From Odoribacter splanchnicus DSM 20712 (GTDB lineage Bacteria > Bacteroidota > Bacteroidia > Bacteroidales > Marinifilaceae): a DNA stretch of 64,000 nucleotides. Under the pieces are notes generated by a model, which was not told the DNA's origin, did not search any database, and saw only the letters and a list, made by a program, of their open reading frames with translations. The stretch spans positions 1,364,001 to 1,428,000 of the forward strand of contig NC_015160.1 in the NCBI RefSeq assembly GCF_000190535.1, given 5' to 3'. The stretch's first letter is position 1; every line of letters begins with the position of its first letter. Both the position numbers and the translations under genes were made by a program. Below are positions 56,027 to 64,000 of the stretch, in pieces.

Positions 56027-57148
56027 TTACTCCTGCTTTTTTACTTCTTCAATATCTGTCAAAATCAGAGTCGTTTTCTCTTTAGAACTCACATTATTCT
56101 GCTCTAAAATTTCTTCACAAGTTATTTTATATCTAACCTCACCTGAAACTACACCATATAATAAATCAGGAACTCTCACTTTTCCTGAAACTTCTTCTCC
56201 AGAATCTAGTTTTAAAGACCATTTACAACTAGACATCCAAAAGCCAGTCAAATAACCTTCAAAAGATTTCACCTCTTTATCTAATTCAGAAGATTCACTT
56301 AAAACCTCATAAATTTCCTTCAATTTAGGTAATCCTACTTTATTAGCAACAACTTTACCTTCCGAAATAGATGACACCCATTTATATTTTACAGCGATTT
56401 TATTATCGATTAATTCCTTGATAAAGTTTTTATAACTCCTTATTGTATGCCCCTTTAATGGAATTAGGAATTCTCTTAATTGTTCATTCGTTGTACATTT
56501 TAAAAGAGAATCCAATTTATACAATGTTTTATCAATTCGAGAAGAACCAAACAAATCTAAATCAGATTCTGCATACATATGCACATTAAAAGAAGCTGCA
56601 GAATACGCAAACACTCTCAACCTAAAATCTCTATCATCTTTTGTTCCATCTATTTTCTTAAAACAATTAGCAACCATTGATTGGTATTGAGTTGTCAGAA
56701 CAGATAATGTCGAAACTGGGATTGAATGAGAATTCATTACATCCTCAAAACCTAAATGAATAACAGGATGTTTATGCTCTATTGCTTCACATATTATTGA
56801 AGTATCATCATTTTCTCCATCAAAAAAATAGCCTTCATCTGGTAGCATATCCTCAGGTAAAGCACCTACATGTATATATTTCTCCAAATGATAATAATCA
56901 TCATAATATGAAACAATATAATAGTCATCACTTATTTCAGGGGCAATGAGTAAAGAACGCAAATCTATTGCTTTAGCTAAAAAAGTCTTTAATCGCTCAC
57001 TAGAGATACGTATTGCAACATAACGGCAACAGTCTTCATCATTGTACAACAGACACAAATATTTAGTTCCTACAACATCCCGTCCTAAAAACAGTTGAGG
57101 GACATCATAGAAATCTAAAATTCTTTCTATTTCAAGTTTTGTAATCAT
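56027..57148 (-). CDS. Unknown protein, DUF6575-like; second gene of a coupled pair
   Basis: The 373-aa protein is soluble with no signal or membrane helix. The N-terminal pattern (ILDFYDVPQLFLGRDVVGTK; ISSERLKTFLAKAIDLRSLL) resembles DUF6575-family proteins, whose function is unknown to me. A very acidic, tyrosine-rich stretch follows (about 75-115). The C-terminal 80 residues look like a small beta-domain (WSLKLDSGEEVSGKVRVPDL). Its start codon overlaps the stop codon of the upstream gene (ATGA), so the two are translated together. Base composition is more AT-rich than the chromosome. The family assignment is tentative. Confidence 0.6.
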   Translation of the reverse strand: MITKLEIERILDFYDVPQLFLGRDVVGTKYLCLLYNDEDCCRYVAIRISSERLKTFLAKAIDLRSLLIAPEISDDYYIVSYYDDYYHLEKYIHVGALPEDMLPDEGYFFDGENDDTSIICEAIEHKHPVIHLGFEDVMNSHSIPVSTLSVLTTQYQSMVANCFKKIDGTKDDRDFRLRVFAYSAASFNVHMYAESDLDLFGSSRIDKTLYKLDSLLKCTTNEQLREFLIPLKGHTIRSYKNFIKELIDNKIAVKYKWVSSISEGKVVANKVGLPKLKEIYEVLSESSELDKEVKSFEGYLTGFWMSSCKWSLKLDSGEEVSGKVRVPDLLYGVVSGEVRYKITCEEILEQNNVSSKEKTTLILTDIEEVKKQE

Positions 57149-57528
57149 AACTGTACAATTTTTGAATTCGTATAATCAAAAGATTGTGCACGCCACCATG
57201 AATAATGAGACTGTTTAAAAGTTTTCTTCACAACTCCATCACTTACATTTAGAACAATCTCAGCAATACACCCTCCTCTAAATTTGGGAAGTTTTAATTT
57301 TTTTTTCGCATCCTCCACATCACTAAAGACAGAAATAGCTCTTGCAATACATTCATCAATTCCATCTCCTGCAAACACCTTTTCTGGAGCCATTTTTCTT
57401 TGGGAAAAGAAATCCGAATCCTCAACTGGATTACCTTGAGATATACGATAAAAATGTTCACCAGAAGGAGCATAAGCATCTTCTGGTGGACACCTATCTG
57501 GTAAAGTCTCAACCCATTTTATATCCAT
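57145..57528 (-). CDS. Small unknown protein, first gene of a coupled pair
   Basis: The 127-aa protein contains HFYRISQGNP (about 25-34), CIARAISVFSDVEDAKKKLK and KKTFKQSHYSWWRAQSFD near the end. The conserved-looking Arg, Ser and His/Trp positions could suit an enzyme such as an ADP-ribosyltransferase-like fold, but this is only a guess from the pattern. It overlaps the 373-aa gene by 4 bp. Small-plus-large coupled pairs on mobile elements often encode toxin-antitoxin or phage-defence modules; the sequence does not prove this. Confidence 0.6.
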   Translation of the reverse strand: MDIKWVETLPDRCPPEDAYAPSGEHFYRISQGNPVEDSDFFSQRKMAPEKVFAGDGIDECIARAISVFSDVEDAKKKLKLPKFRGGCIAEIVLNVSDGVVKKTFKQSHYSWWRAQSFDYTNSKIVQL

Positions 57529-57755
57529 GCGTTTTAAAATTTGTTTGCAATTTTAGACAAAAATCACGATATTACCTAATTTTTGAAGTATGAAAAATGA
57601 GATTTAACATATCGCATCAATCGCAATTACAGAATTAGTTATACTTATGCATCCATTTCAAAGTTCAATTCTGCAAACATATAAACACTAATCCATTAAA
57701 TTGGGTATCAAGCTAATAGCTTCTTCCTTTTTCTTATCTACAATCTGTAGGCTCG
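57529..57755 (-). other. Spacer between the cargo pair and the group II intron
   Basis: This is AT-rich, about 230 bp, and has no gene. It should contain the promoter of the cargo pair. A TATGTTTG box at 57674-57681 (minus strand) is a candidate, about 150 bp upstream of the start. Confidence 0.4.
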
Positions 57756-57807
57756 GTAAACAACGCCTTTCCGCTTTACAGCGGTAGGTTTTCGTTTATC
57801 TGCCCCC

Positions 57808-57841
57808 GAACCGTACTTACACGTCTCCATGTATACGGCTC
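57808..57841 (-). ncRNA. Group II intron domain V
   Basis: The 34-nt hairpin starts GAGCCGTATACATGG and ends AAGTACGGTTC, with the catalytic AGC at positions 2-4 and the usual length. It is the ribozyme active-site element. Confidence 0.92.
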
Positions 57842-57859
57842 TCCATCTGTAACATCATT

Positions 57860-59668
57860 TTACTTATCACAGCTCTGGATTTTTGCGTTACACTCCGCAC
57901 ATACGACCAAAGTCTTTCTGTGCATATAGAGCATTTTGCGTTCCCAGTCATTTTTACCTTTTAACTCTTTGAGAGTGCGGACATGGTGCATTACCACTTC
58001 TCCGTGCTTGCCACATAGTTCGCACGTTTTTGTTGTAAGCCTTTCTATCAAACTTAACGATGGTGTTTTGAACATATACGGCAGATTGTCACTTGGGGCT
58101 GTTTCACAATCCGTTTTACGGGCGTAACCCTCATTGTAGAATACCCTGTACTTGGTTTCTCCTCCCTTGTTTACAAAAGGCACGGCAAAGAGATTGTCCT
58201 TGCGGTATGTTTCAATGACTTTTCTCACTGACATATTCAGCTTTTGAGCAAGAGTTTTGTACATGGAGAACTTCATAATACAGCCGAAAGAGCGTCCCAA
58301 AGCCGATGCATTGTTTGCTATTGAGTAATAGTTGTAGAACCCTCGTATTTCGGTATTAAACTGAGATACAATCTCGTGCGCTTCATTGTCAATCATATAA
58401 GTCCTGCCTTTTGACACCCATGTTTCCTTGCCGCGTTTGGTGACAACTTTCATGGCTTCGAGGCTGAGCAGTTTATTCTTGATTACTTCTCTTGAAACGT
58501 GCAATATCACGTTCCCGTTGAAGTATCTGCGCACTGTTCCGTTACTGTTTCTCTTTGTGGCATAGTCTTTACGGACATATATTTCGTAACCCAAAAATTT
58601 TGCGCTGTCTTGTGCATTTGTAATCAAAGTCTTTTCCTGTGACATCTCCAGCCTTAACTTTTCCTGCATAAACTTGGTGATGTCAGCTTTGATTGTCTCA
58701 CATTCGTTTTTCGTTCCGATAACCCCGATTAGAAAATCATCGGCGTAGCGCAGATATCTCAGTCTGCGAAAATTTCTGTCCATATCGTTGCCACTTGGCA
58801 TTGTTAGTATCCGCTTCTGCTTTTCGTGCAGTTCTTCTACCATCCTTGTTCTTACGTTTACATCCTCTACTTCATTTATCCTACGTTTTAGGTAGTGTAC
58901 TCTGCTGTTGAGTTTGCAAATATCCTTGTTGCGGCTTCTTACTGTCCCTTTATTGAATTTGTTGGCATATTCATTCATGTACTTATCGAACTTGTCAAGG
59001 TATATATTTGCCAAAACAGGGCTTATGATACCACCTTGCGGTGTCCCTGAATAAGTCTTGTTGAATTGCCACTCTTCCATGTACCCTGCATTGAGGAATT
59101 TCCGTATCAGACGAAGAAATCTGTCATCTGCTATTCTGCCTTTCATTATTTCTATCAGCACATCATGGTCTATGTTGTCAAAGAAGCCTTTTATATCTCC
59201 CTCGATGAACCATTTTGCACCGTTGAAATTATTTTGTAGACTTTTCAGTGCTGTGTGGCAGCTTCTGTTTGGTCTGAAGCCGTGCGATGTCCACTCAAAG
59301 TGTCCCTCATATATAGCTTCAAGCACCATTCTTACTGCCTCTTGAACCAATTTGTCTTCAAAAGACGGTATTCCTAACGGACGCATCTTCCCATTCTTTT
59401 TCGGAATGTAAATTCTCTTTGCAGGATTGGGACTATAAGTCTCATCCTTTATACTCTCTATGAGTTTGTTTATCCTATCAATGCTCATTTCATCCTCTGT
59501 TTTGCCATCAGTGCCGGGTGTCATGTTTCCCGGCTTTGCATACATACGTTGGTAGGCGGCAAAGAACATCTGTTCATTGAATAGAATACGGTAGAGCCTT
59601 TCGTATTTATACTCAGGCTCGTTGCTGTGTCCAGCTAAAATGTTTAATACTTGCTCTGGATTTCTCAT
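57860..59668 (-). CDS. ltrA: Group II intron reverse transcriptase/maturase with HNH endonuclease domain
   Basis: The 602-aa protein has RT domains (about 60-390) with LRYADDFLIGV as the active site, a maturase X domain (about 400-510, FNTEIRGFYNYYSIANN), and a C-terminal HNH domain (about 545-600: CELCGKHGEVVMHHV and CAECNAKI). It assists intron splicing and target-primed insertion. All catalytic motifs are intact, so the intron may be active. Confidence 0.96.
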   Translation of the reverse strand: MRNPEQVLNILAGHSNEPEYKYERLYRILFNEQMFFAAYQRMYAKPGNMTPGTDGKTEDEMSIDRINKLIESIKDETYSPNPAKRIYIPKKNGKMRPLGIPSFEDKLVQEAVRMVLEAIYEGHFEWTSHGFRPNRSCHTALKSLQNNFNGAKWFIEGDIKGFFDNIDHDVLIEIMKGRIADDRFLRLIRKFLNAGYMEEWQFNKTYSGTPQGGIISPVLANIYLDKFDKYMNEYANKFNKGTVRSRNKDICKLNSRVHYLKRRINEVEDVNVRTRMVEELHEKQKRILTMPSGNDMDRNFRRLRYLRYADDFLIGVIGTKNECETIKADITKFMQEKLRLEMSQEKTLITNAQDSAKFLGYEIYVRKDYATKRNSNGTVRRYFNGNVILHVSREVIKNKLLSLEAMKVVTKRGKETWVSKGRTYMIDNEAHEIVSQFNTEIRGFYNYYSIANNASALGRSFGCIMKFSMYKTLAQKLNMSVRKVIETYRKDNLFAVPFVNKGGETKYRVFYNEGYARKTDCETAPSDNLPYMFKTPSLSLIERLTTKTCELCGKHGEVVMHHVRTLKELKGKNDWERKMLYMHRKTLVVCAECNAKIQSCDK

Positions 59669-60218
59669 ACGTCTCTCACGTTTTCCGTTGTTCGTATTAA
59701 AGTTACAGACTACTTCCCTTCGCCATGTACAAGGCTTTCCCTTGCTCGGACTACTACGGAAGTTCCGTTACCATATCGGATATTCAAAAGCTTTCTTTAT
59801 AGCTGTTTATTCCAGCGTTCCGACTTAGGTAATCCCCAGTTAGTTCTCTTAATAACTATTAGCACGGCATACTGTCGGATGCGACTTTCGTTCTTGTCCG
59901 CTTATTGCGGCTGTGTCATAGTCGGTTCTTTATGCTCTGCACTAACGCACAAAATAGGCAGAGTACTATGAAACAACGTATGTATAATAGTCTTCCGTTG
60001 TTGCAAGATTTGGTACCACTGAACTATCGTTCAACCAATCAAGGCTTCATCCTTATGTATGCCTTTTCGTCTTGCCCCTCAGTCGCCACTTGACTATTAG
60101 TGGACTTGGAGCTTTAATCAGTATGCTACACTCCCCATCGGGTTTCCCCTTTGGATAAACTGATTGACGATAGGATTATATCGAACCCAATCCTAACTTC
60201 TTGCTAAAGAAGTATTTA

Positions 60219-61377
60219 TTAAGCGACCATTCTGGGCGCACTTGCATATATTTGAGTAGTCGCAATATTTTTATGCCCCAACAGTTTACTAACGGTATAT
60301 AAATCAGCCCCTAATGTAAGCATCATGGTTGCATGGGTATGACGCGAGACATGAAAGGAGATATGTTTGGTAACTCCTGCCGCTTTAGCCCATTGTTGAA
60401 GTATCTTATTTATTGTCCCCTCATGTGTTAAAGGGAAAATTAAATCGCTGTCTGCAGCTTCCCCTCTTTGCGGCAACCACTTCAACGCTTCATCGGATAT
60501 GGGAAGATAAAGCGGTTCTTTAGTCTTTTGCATTTTTATCTCAATTCTAATTCTATCACCGCTTTTCTGTAAATCATTCCATTTTAATTTTCTTAAATCG
60601 CTTATTCGCAATCCACATAAGCAGCTAAAAAGAAAAGCCTGTTTCATTATCTCATATTTACATTCCGTATTTATCAAGAGTTTCAATTCTTCAATAGTTA
60701 GATACTCCCTACGGCTGGCTTCTGCCTTCACTTTATCGGCAAAATCAAACTCTTTTGTTGGGTTTACTGTTATAATGCCATCTTTATAAGCCCTATTTAT
60801 AGCAGTTCGTAATACTCCATAATAAGCAACTACCGAATTATTGCTTAATAATCCGCCTGCTTTAGTTACTCCGTATTTACTCGATTTCTTTGCCTGCTTT
60901 AAGAAATCCACAAAACTACTAAGGAAATCTTTATCAATATCACGAAAAGCGATATAATCCCCTCTAAACAATTTCAATTCACGGATAGTGTTACCAATAG
61001 TCTTTTCATAATTCAGACTGCCACGCTCTTTAGATTGCGCTCTCATATCCAACAAATAGTCAAGTACGTTTGCTTTGGATTTATTGGTATTCTGAAATCC
61101 GTGCGCATCATTCTGTAACTCAACAATCCGTTTGCTCTGAATAGCTTTGGCAAGTGCCAAAGTAGCTTCATTCTTAGTCTTATCCTCCCTCGTCTTTTCC
61201 GGAATAAGATATAACTTCAAAAAACTCGTATTGGCGTTTACCACCAACATAGTTTTCTTTTCTAATCACGTCACCAGTGTAATAATCCAAATAAATGGAT
61301 TGATTACCATTGGCAAGCTGCTTAAATCTGATTCTTACAGGTTCTTTCAGTTTGACCTCTTGTTTCTTCTTCGCCAT
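60219..61377 (-). pseudogene. Tyrosine recombinase (integrase) of the element, frameshifted
   Basis: The N-terminal arm-binding domain (ATG 61377, RIRFKQLANGNQSIYLDYY) reads to GKRQYEF and then leaves frame in a run of six Ts (61218-61223). With five Ts it would continue as FLKLYLIPEKTREDK into the core-binding and catalytic domains. The active-site residues are intact downstream: Arg of LCGLRISDL, HVSRHTHAT, LGHKNIA and the Tyr of TTQIYA. The repaired product would be 385 aa. Either it is a true inactivating slip, or occasional slippage restores it. An internal start near 61250 would give a protein lacking the arm domain. Confidence 0.85.
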
Positions 61378-61391
61378 ACTTATGTTTTTAT

Positions 61392-61463
61392 TTTGTTACC
61401 GATGGCAAATATAGATATTTTTTTTGTTACCCAATAGCATTTGAGTAACAAACTGGTAACAAA
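61392..61463. promoter_or_regulatory. Integrase promoter flanked by putative arm-binding sites
   Basis: A TATATTTG box (minus strand, 61406-61413) lies about 30 bp before the integrase start. TTTGTTAC occurs on either side (61392 and 61423) and GTAACAAA at 61445 and 61456, 11 bp apart as in the left end. Integrase binding here could repress its own gene. Confidence 0.65.
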
Positions 61464-61568
61464 ATAAAGGAATTTATAGGCAAGCACAGGAAAGCAAGCA
61501 AAACAAAAGAGACAAGACAAACAAAAGATAATCAACTATATTTCAGTTATTTATATTTGATTTCCCAG

Positions 61569-62456
61569 CTATTTCTTTCTCTTCTTCCACAACTGCCAGC
61601 TATTGATCATATTTTGCCACAGCACATACGAAGCAGGAGCGATGGAGGAAAGAGGGTTCAGATATACCTGTGCCATCCAGATAGCCAGGATGGTATTTTT
61701 CTGTCCGAGTCCCTGCCCTCCCGAAACAGGATCGCCATACCGCCGTCCGATACGCCTGCCCAGGATAAACTGCAGGACACAAATCACCAATGCTAATGCG
61801 GCCATCCACCACTCTTCCGTAATATCGGCATTCTCCTGATACACGATAAAATAAACCGTTTTCCCGGTTACAATAGTCAATCCCAACGCCCAAAGATAAA
61901 AAGAAAGAATTTGCAGTTTTTTCAACTGCCGGTGGAGAGACGGCAAAGCTTTCTCCAAAAACAGGGCCAATGCAAAAGGTAATATCAGGACAGGCATGAC
62001 TTGCCGGCAAATGAAAAGTACGGAATTCCAGAAGGTCATATCGCTATGTTCTCCCAACAGAGTAAAGATCAAGGGAGATACGACAGCTACCACCAAACTA
62101 CTCATCAAAGTATATGCCGCCAGACAGGCGACACTTCCTCCGAGCATTCCCGTGATCACTGCAGCAGCCGTTGCGGTCGGTGCCAAAACACAAATCAGAC
62201 CTCCCTGTGCCACGACCGGATCGAACCACACCAATCCACCGTAAACCACCAAACACCCGACAACCTGAACAGCCAGCAACCACAGATGCAAACCACTGAA
62301 CTTCAAATCGCGAAAAGACAATTTACAATATGTAATAAACAACATACTGAAAATCAGGTAGGGCGTTAAAAAAGCCAACTGTTGAAAGAATTCATAAAAA
62401 AATGCTCCCGACAACATGGCCAGCGGAAGCATCCAGGTCTTTATCTTTTGTAACAC
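61569..62456 (-). CDS. SBF/BASS-like membrane transporter (integration target gene)
   Basis: The 295-aa protein has about nine transmembrane segments and motifs reminiscent of the bile acid:sodium symporter superfamily (LAPTATAAAVITGMLGG; GQGLGQKNTILAIWMAQ). The substrate is unknown. The mobile element integrated in its last codons: the tail now reads LWKKRKK, while the displaced native tail at 45825 reads LWKKGK. The element therefore restores a nearly identical C-terminus, so the transporter should stay functional. It is 11 bp from the purF-like gene and probably co-transcribed. Confidence 0.82.
   Translation of the reverse strand: MLQKIKTWMLPLAMLSGAFFYEFFQQLAFLTPYLIFSMLFITYCKLSFRDLKFSGLHLWLLAVQVVGCLVVYGGLVWFDPVVAQGGLICVLAPTATAAAVITGMLGGSVACLAAYTLMSSLVVAVVSPLIFTLLGEHSDMTFWNSVLFICRQVMPVLILPFALALFLEKALPSLHRQLKKLQILSFYLWALGLTIVTGKTVYFIVYQENADITEEWWMAALALVICVLQFILGRRIGRRYGDPVSGGQGLGQKNTILAIWMAQVYLNPLSSIAPASYVLWQNMINSWQLWKKRKK
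61585..61621. repeat. Right attachment site (attR), 37-bp direct repeat
   Basis: Identical to 45838-45874. It lies in the 3' coding end of the transporter gene and encodes WQNMINSWQLW on the minus strand. Confidence 0.9.
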
Positions 62457-62467
62457 GACAAACGGAT

Positions 62468-64000
62468 TTAGGAATTAAACCTTTTCTCATACCATTCCAC
62501 AAAAGCCCCGTTCACCAGACGGTTTCCGCCCGGAGTGGGATAATCACCCGAAAAATACCAATCCCCGGAATGATTCGGACAAGCCTGGTGTAAATGATCT
62601 ATCGTCTGATATACCACAGCTATTTCCGAAGGGCAATTCTCAGGGGTGATCATTTCGGCAATCTTAGCAGAAATCTCTTCGTCTGTAAAAGGAGCATAAA
62701 TTTCTTTGACATAATTCACGACCTTTTCTTTGGGTAATGCTATCTGAGCCTTACTTTTGGTATACACCTCATCGATCACCCGTTCTAATCTCCTCTCTTT
62801 CAGCAAAGCGATAGCAGCATGAAAAGCGATAAACTCTCCCATCTTCGACATATCGATGCCATAACAATCCGGATAACGGATTTGAGGCGAAGAGGAGACA
62901 ATCACAATCTTTTTGGGTTTCTGCCGGCAAAGGATTTTGATTATACTTTGCCTCAAGGTAGTACCCCGGACAATACTATCGTCGATAACGACGATAGAAT
63001 CCACCCCTTCCCGTACTGTCCCATAAGTGGTGTCGTACACGTGGGCGGCTAAATCATTCCGGCTATTTCCTTCAGCGATAAAAGTCCTCAGTTTGATATC
63101 CTTGATGGCCAACTTCTCGGTCCGGATCTGCCGCGACAGGATTTCCCGGATCTGCGCGCTGCTCAGTTGTCCGTTCCGGGCACAGATCTCTTCACTCTTC
63201 TGCCGGTCCAACCAGGCTTCCAAGCCCTGCATCATCCCATAATAAGCGATTTCTGCCGTATTAGGGATAAAAGAAAAGATAGTGTGATCCACATCATATC
63301 CGACACTTTTCAAAATATTTTCGGTCAGCAGACGCCCCAGTTCCTTCCGTTCGTTATAAATATCGCAATCACTTCCCCGGGAGAAATAAATCCGTTCAAA
63401 AGAACAGGGAGTTACTTCAACGGCCGGATGGATCGTACTTACTTTCATATTACCGTTCCGTTTCACAACGATACTCTGTCCGGGCATCAATTCTTTCACC
63501 TCTGTTACCGGCAAATCGAAAACCGTCTGAATAACCGGACGCTCGGAAGCAACGACGATCACCTCATCGCTGGCATAATAAAAAGCAGGCCGGATTCCAT
63601 GAGGATCCCGGAAAGCGAAAAGATCCCCGCTTCCCAACAAACCGGTAATGACATATCCTCCGTCCCAGCGTGCCGAAGCTTCCTGCAAAATATGTTCGAT
63701 ATCGATATTCTCTTCGATCGCATCGTTCATCGCCTGACCGGCCAGGCCCTCGGCCTTGAATCTCCGGTAGAGGTGTTCCACCTCATAATCCAGTAAATAC
63801 CCTAATTGCTCCAGTATAATAAAAGTATCCGCATTATGCCGGGGATGTTGTCCCCGTTCCACGATATACTGCAATATTTCGTCCACATTGGTCAGGTTGA
63901 AATTTCCGGCCAACGAAAGATTCCGGCTCCGCCAATTATTACGACGCAAAAAAGGATGCAGGTATGAAATCCCCGAACGCCCCGTTGTACTGTAACGCAA
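62468..64000 (-). CDS. purF: PurF-like amidophosphoribosyltransferase, partial (5' end beyond window)
   Basis: The last 510 residues are present; the N-terminal nucleophile Cys and roughly the first hundred residues lie beyond the window. Visible are the glutaminase-domain part (WDGGYVITGLLGSGDLFAFR) and the phosphoribosyltransferase domain with the PRPP loop VVIDDSIVRGTT. The enzyme makes phosphoribosylamine, the first step of purine synthesis. This longer form, with a C-terminal extension, occurs in Bacteroidales; a related class II amidotransferase role is the alternative. Confidence 0.88.
   Translation of the reverse strand: MRYSTTGRSGISYLHPFLRRNNWRSRNLSLAGNFNLTNVDEILQYIVERGQHPRHNADTFIILEQLGYLLDYEVEHLYRRFKAEGLAGQAMNDAIEENIDIEHILQEASARWDGGYVITGLLGSGDLFAFRDPHGIRPAFYYASDEVIVVASERPVIQTVFDLPVTEVKELMPGQSIVVKRNGNMKVSTIHPAVEVTPCSFERIYFSRGSDCDIYNERKELGRLLTENILKSVGYDVDHTIFSFIPNTAEIAYYGMMQGLEAWLDRQKSEEICARNGQLSSAQIREILSRQIRTEKLAIKDIKLRTFIAEGNSRNDLAAHVYDTTYGTVREGVDSIVVIDDSIVRGTTLRQSIIKILCRQKPKKIVIVSSSPQIRYPDCYGIDMSKMGEFIAFHAAIALLKERRLERVIDEVYTKSKAQIALPKEKVVNYVKEIYAPFTDEEISAKIAEMITPENCPSEIAVVYQTIDHLHQACPNHSGDWYFSGDYPTPGGNRLVNGAFVEWYEKRFNS

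Larger units (their letters stand above)
57756..60200 (-). mobile_element. Group II intron (5' border approximate)
   Basis: It holds an intron-encoded reverse transcriptase (57860-59668), a classic 34-nt domain V (57808-57841) and a domain VI-like hairpin ending in TTTAC near 57756. Structured, non-coding sequence of 420-530 nt precedes the RT gene. The 5' end is uncertain; candidates lie between about 60089 (GTGGCGACTG) and 60200. The intron is placed immediately behind the integrase stop codon. Confidence 0.85.
45838..61621. mobile_element. Integrative mobilizable element
   Basis: It is bounded by 37-bp direct repeats inside the 3' end of a transporter gene. Backbone genes, all on the minus strand: tyrosine integrase (frameshifted), excisionase-like HTH protein, RepA-like ATPase, primase, MobV relaxase. 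Cargo: GNAT-DUF3795 fusion, methyltransferase, and an unknown gene pair. It lacks a conjugation apparatus, so transfer would need a helper conjugative element. It contains three secondary insertions: an IS481-like element, IS copy 2 and a group II intron. Confidence 0.9.

Noticed and set aside
1..64000. CRISPR arrays and tRNA or rRNA genes
   Set aside because: No regularly spaced repeats and no tRNA cloverleaf or rRNA stretch were recognised; the only tandem repeat is the coding tract in batC.

Overview
The window looks like a chromosomal segment of a gut-type Bacteroidales, plausibly Odoribacteraceae (Odoribacter/Butyricimonas-like; inference from gene content only). The reasons are three sigma/FecR/SusC(D) transport loci, a complete Bat (Bacteroides aerotolerance) operon, a Dps-like ferritin, TAnnTTTG-type promoter boxes, and a mobilizable element typical of Bacteroides relatives.

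Layout. (1) 1-5.1 kb is a scrambled area: the 3'-truncated (by the window edge) susC and its fecR, a Fic gene that has lost its 5' end, the C-terminal piece of a second Fic gene, and a frameshifted ECF sigma gene that runs tail-to-tail into an intact one. (2) 4.5-14.8 kb is a TonB-dependent uptake locus: sigma, fecR, susC, susD, a DUF4843-like lipoprotein, a PKD-like lipoprotein, and a frameshifted thioredoxin gene cut off by an insertion sequence (14791-16470). (3) 16.5-26.8 kb is a second complete sigma-fecR-susC-susD locus on the minus strand with two accessory surface lipoproteins. In all three loci a hairpin sits between fecR and susC.

(4) 26.8-35.5 kb is the moxR-DUF58-batABCDE operon. 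(5) 35.7-45.8 kb is ordinary chromosome: a cold-shock group (Csp, DEAD-box helicase, RRM protein), a Dps-like ferritin beside an exceptional 57-nt palindrome, a decayed MscS remnant, a glycerophosphodiesterase, Hsp20, a hemerythrin/LuxR pair, a flavodoxin and a BACON-type metalloprotease lipoprotein.

(6) 45838-61621 is an integrated mobilizable element bounded by a 37-bp direct repeat. It is inserted in the last codons of a membrane transporter gene, whose displaced native tail survives at the left end. It carries a tyrosine integrase (frameshifted in a T tract), an excisionase-like HTH protein, a RepA-like ATPase, a primase, a MobV relaxase, a likely oriT and a candidate replication origin. 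Later guests are an IS481-like element that broke the relaxase 3' end, a second copy of the IS seen at 14.8 kb (here with a clean 6-bp target duplication), and a group II intron right behind the integrase gene. Cargo is an acetyltransferase/DUF3795 fusion, a methyltransferase, and a translationally coupled two-gene operon of unknown function (56027-57528), which is the best candidate here for an undescribed system.

(7) The right end holds the transporter and a purF-like amidotransferase that runs off the window.
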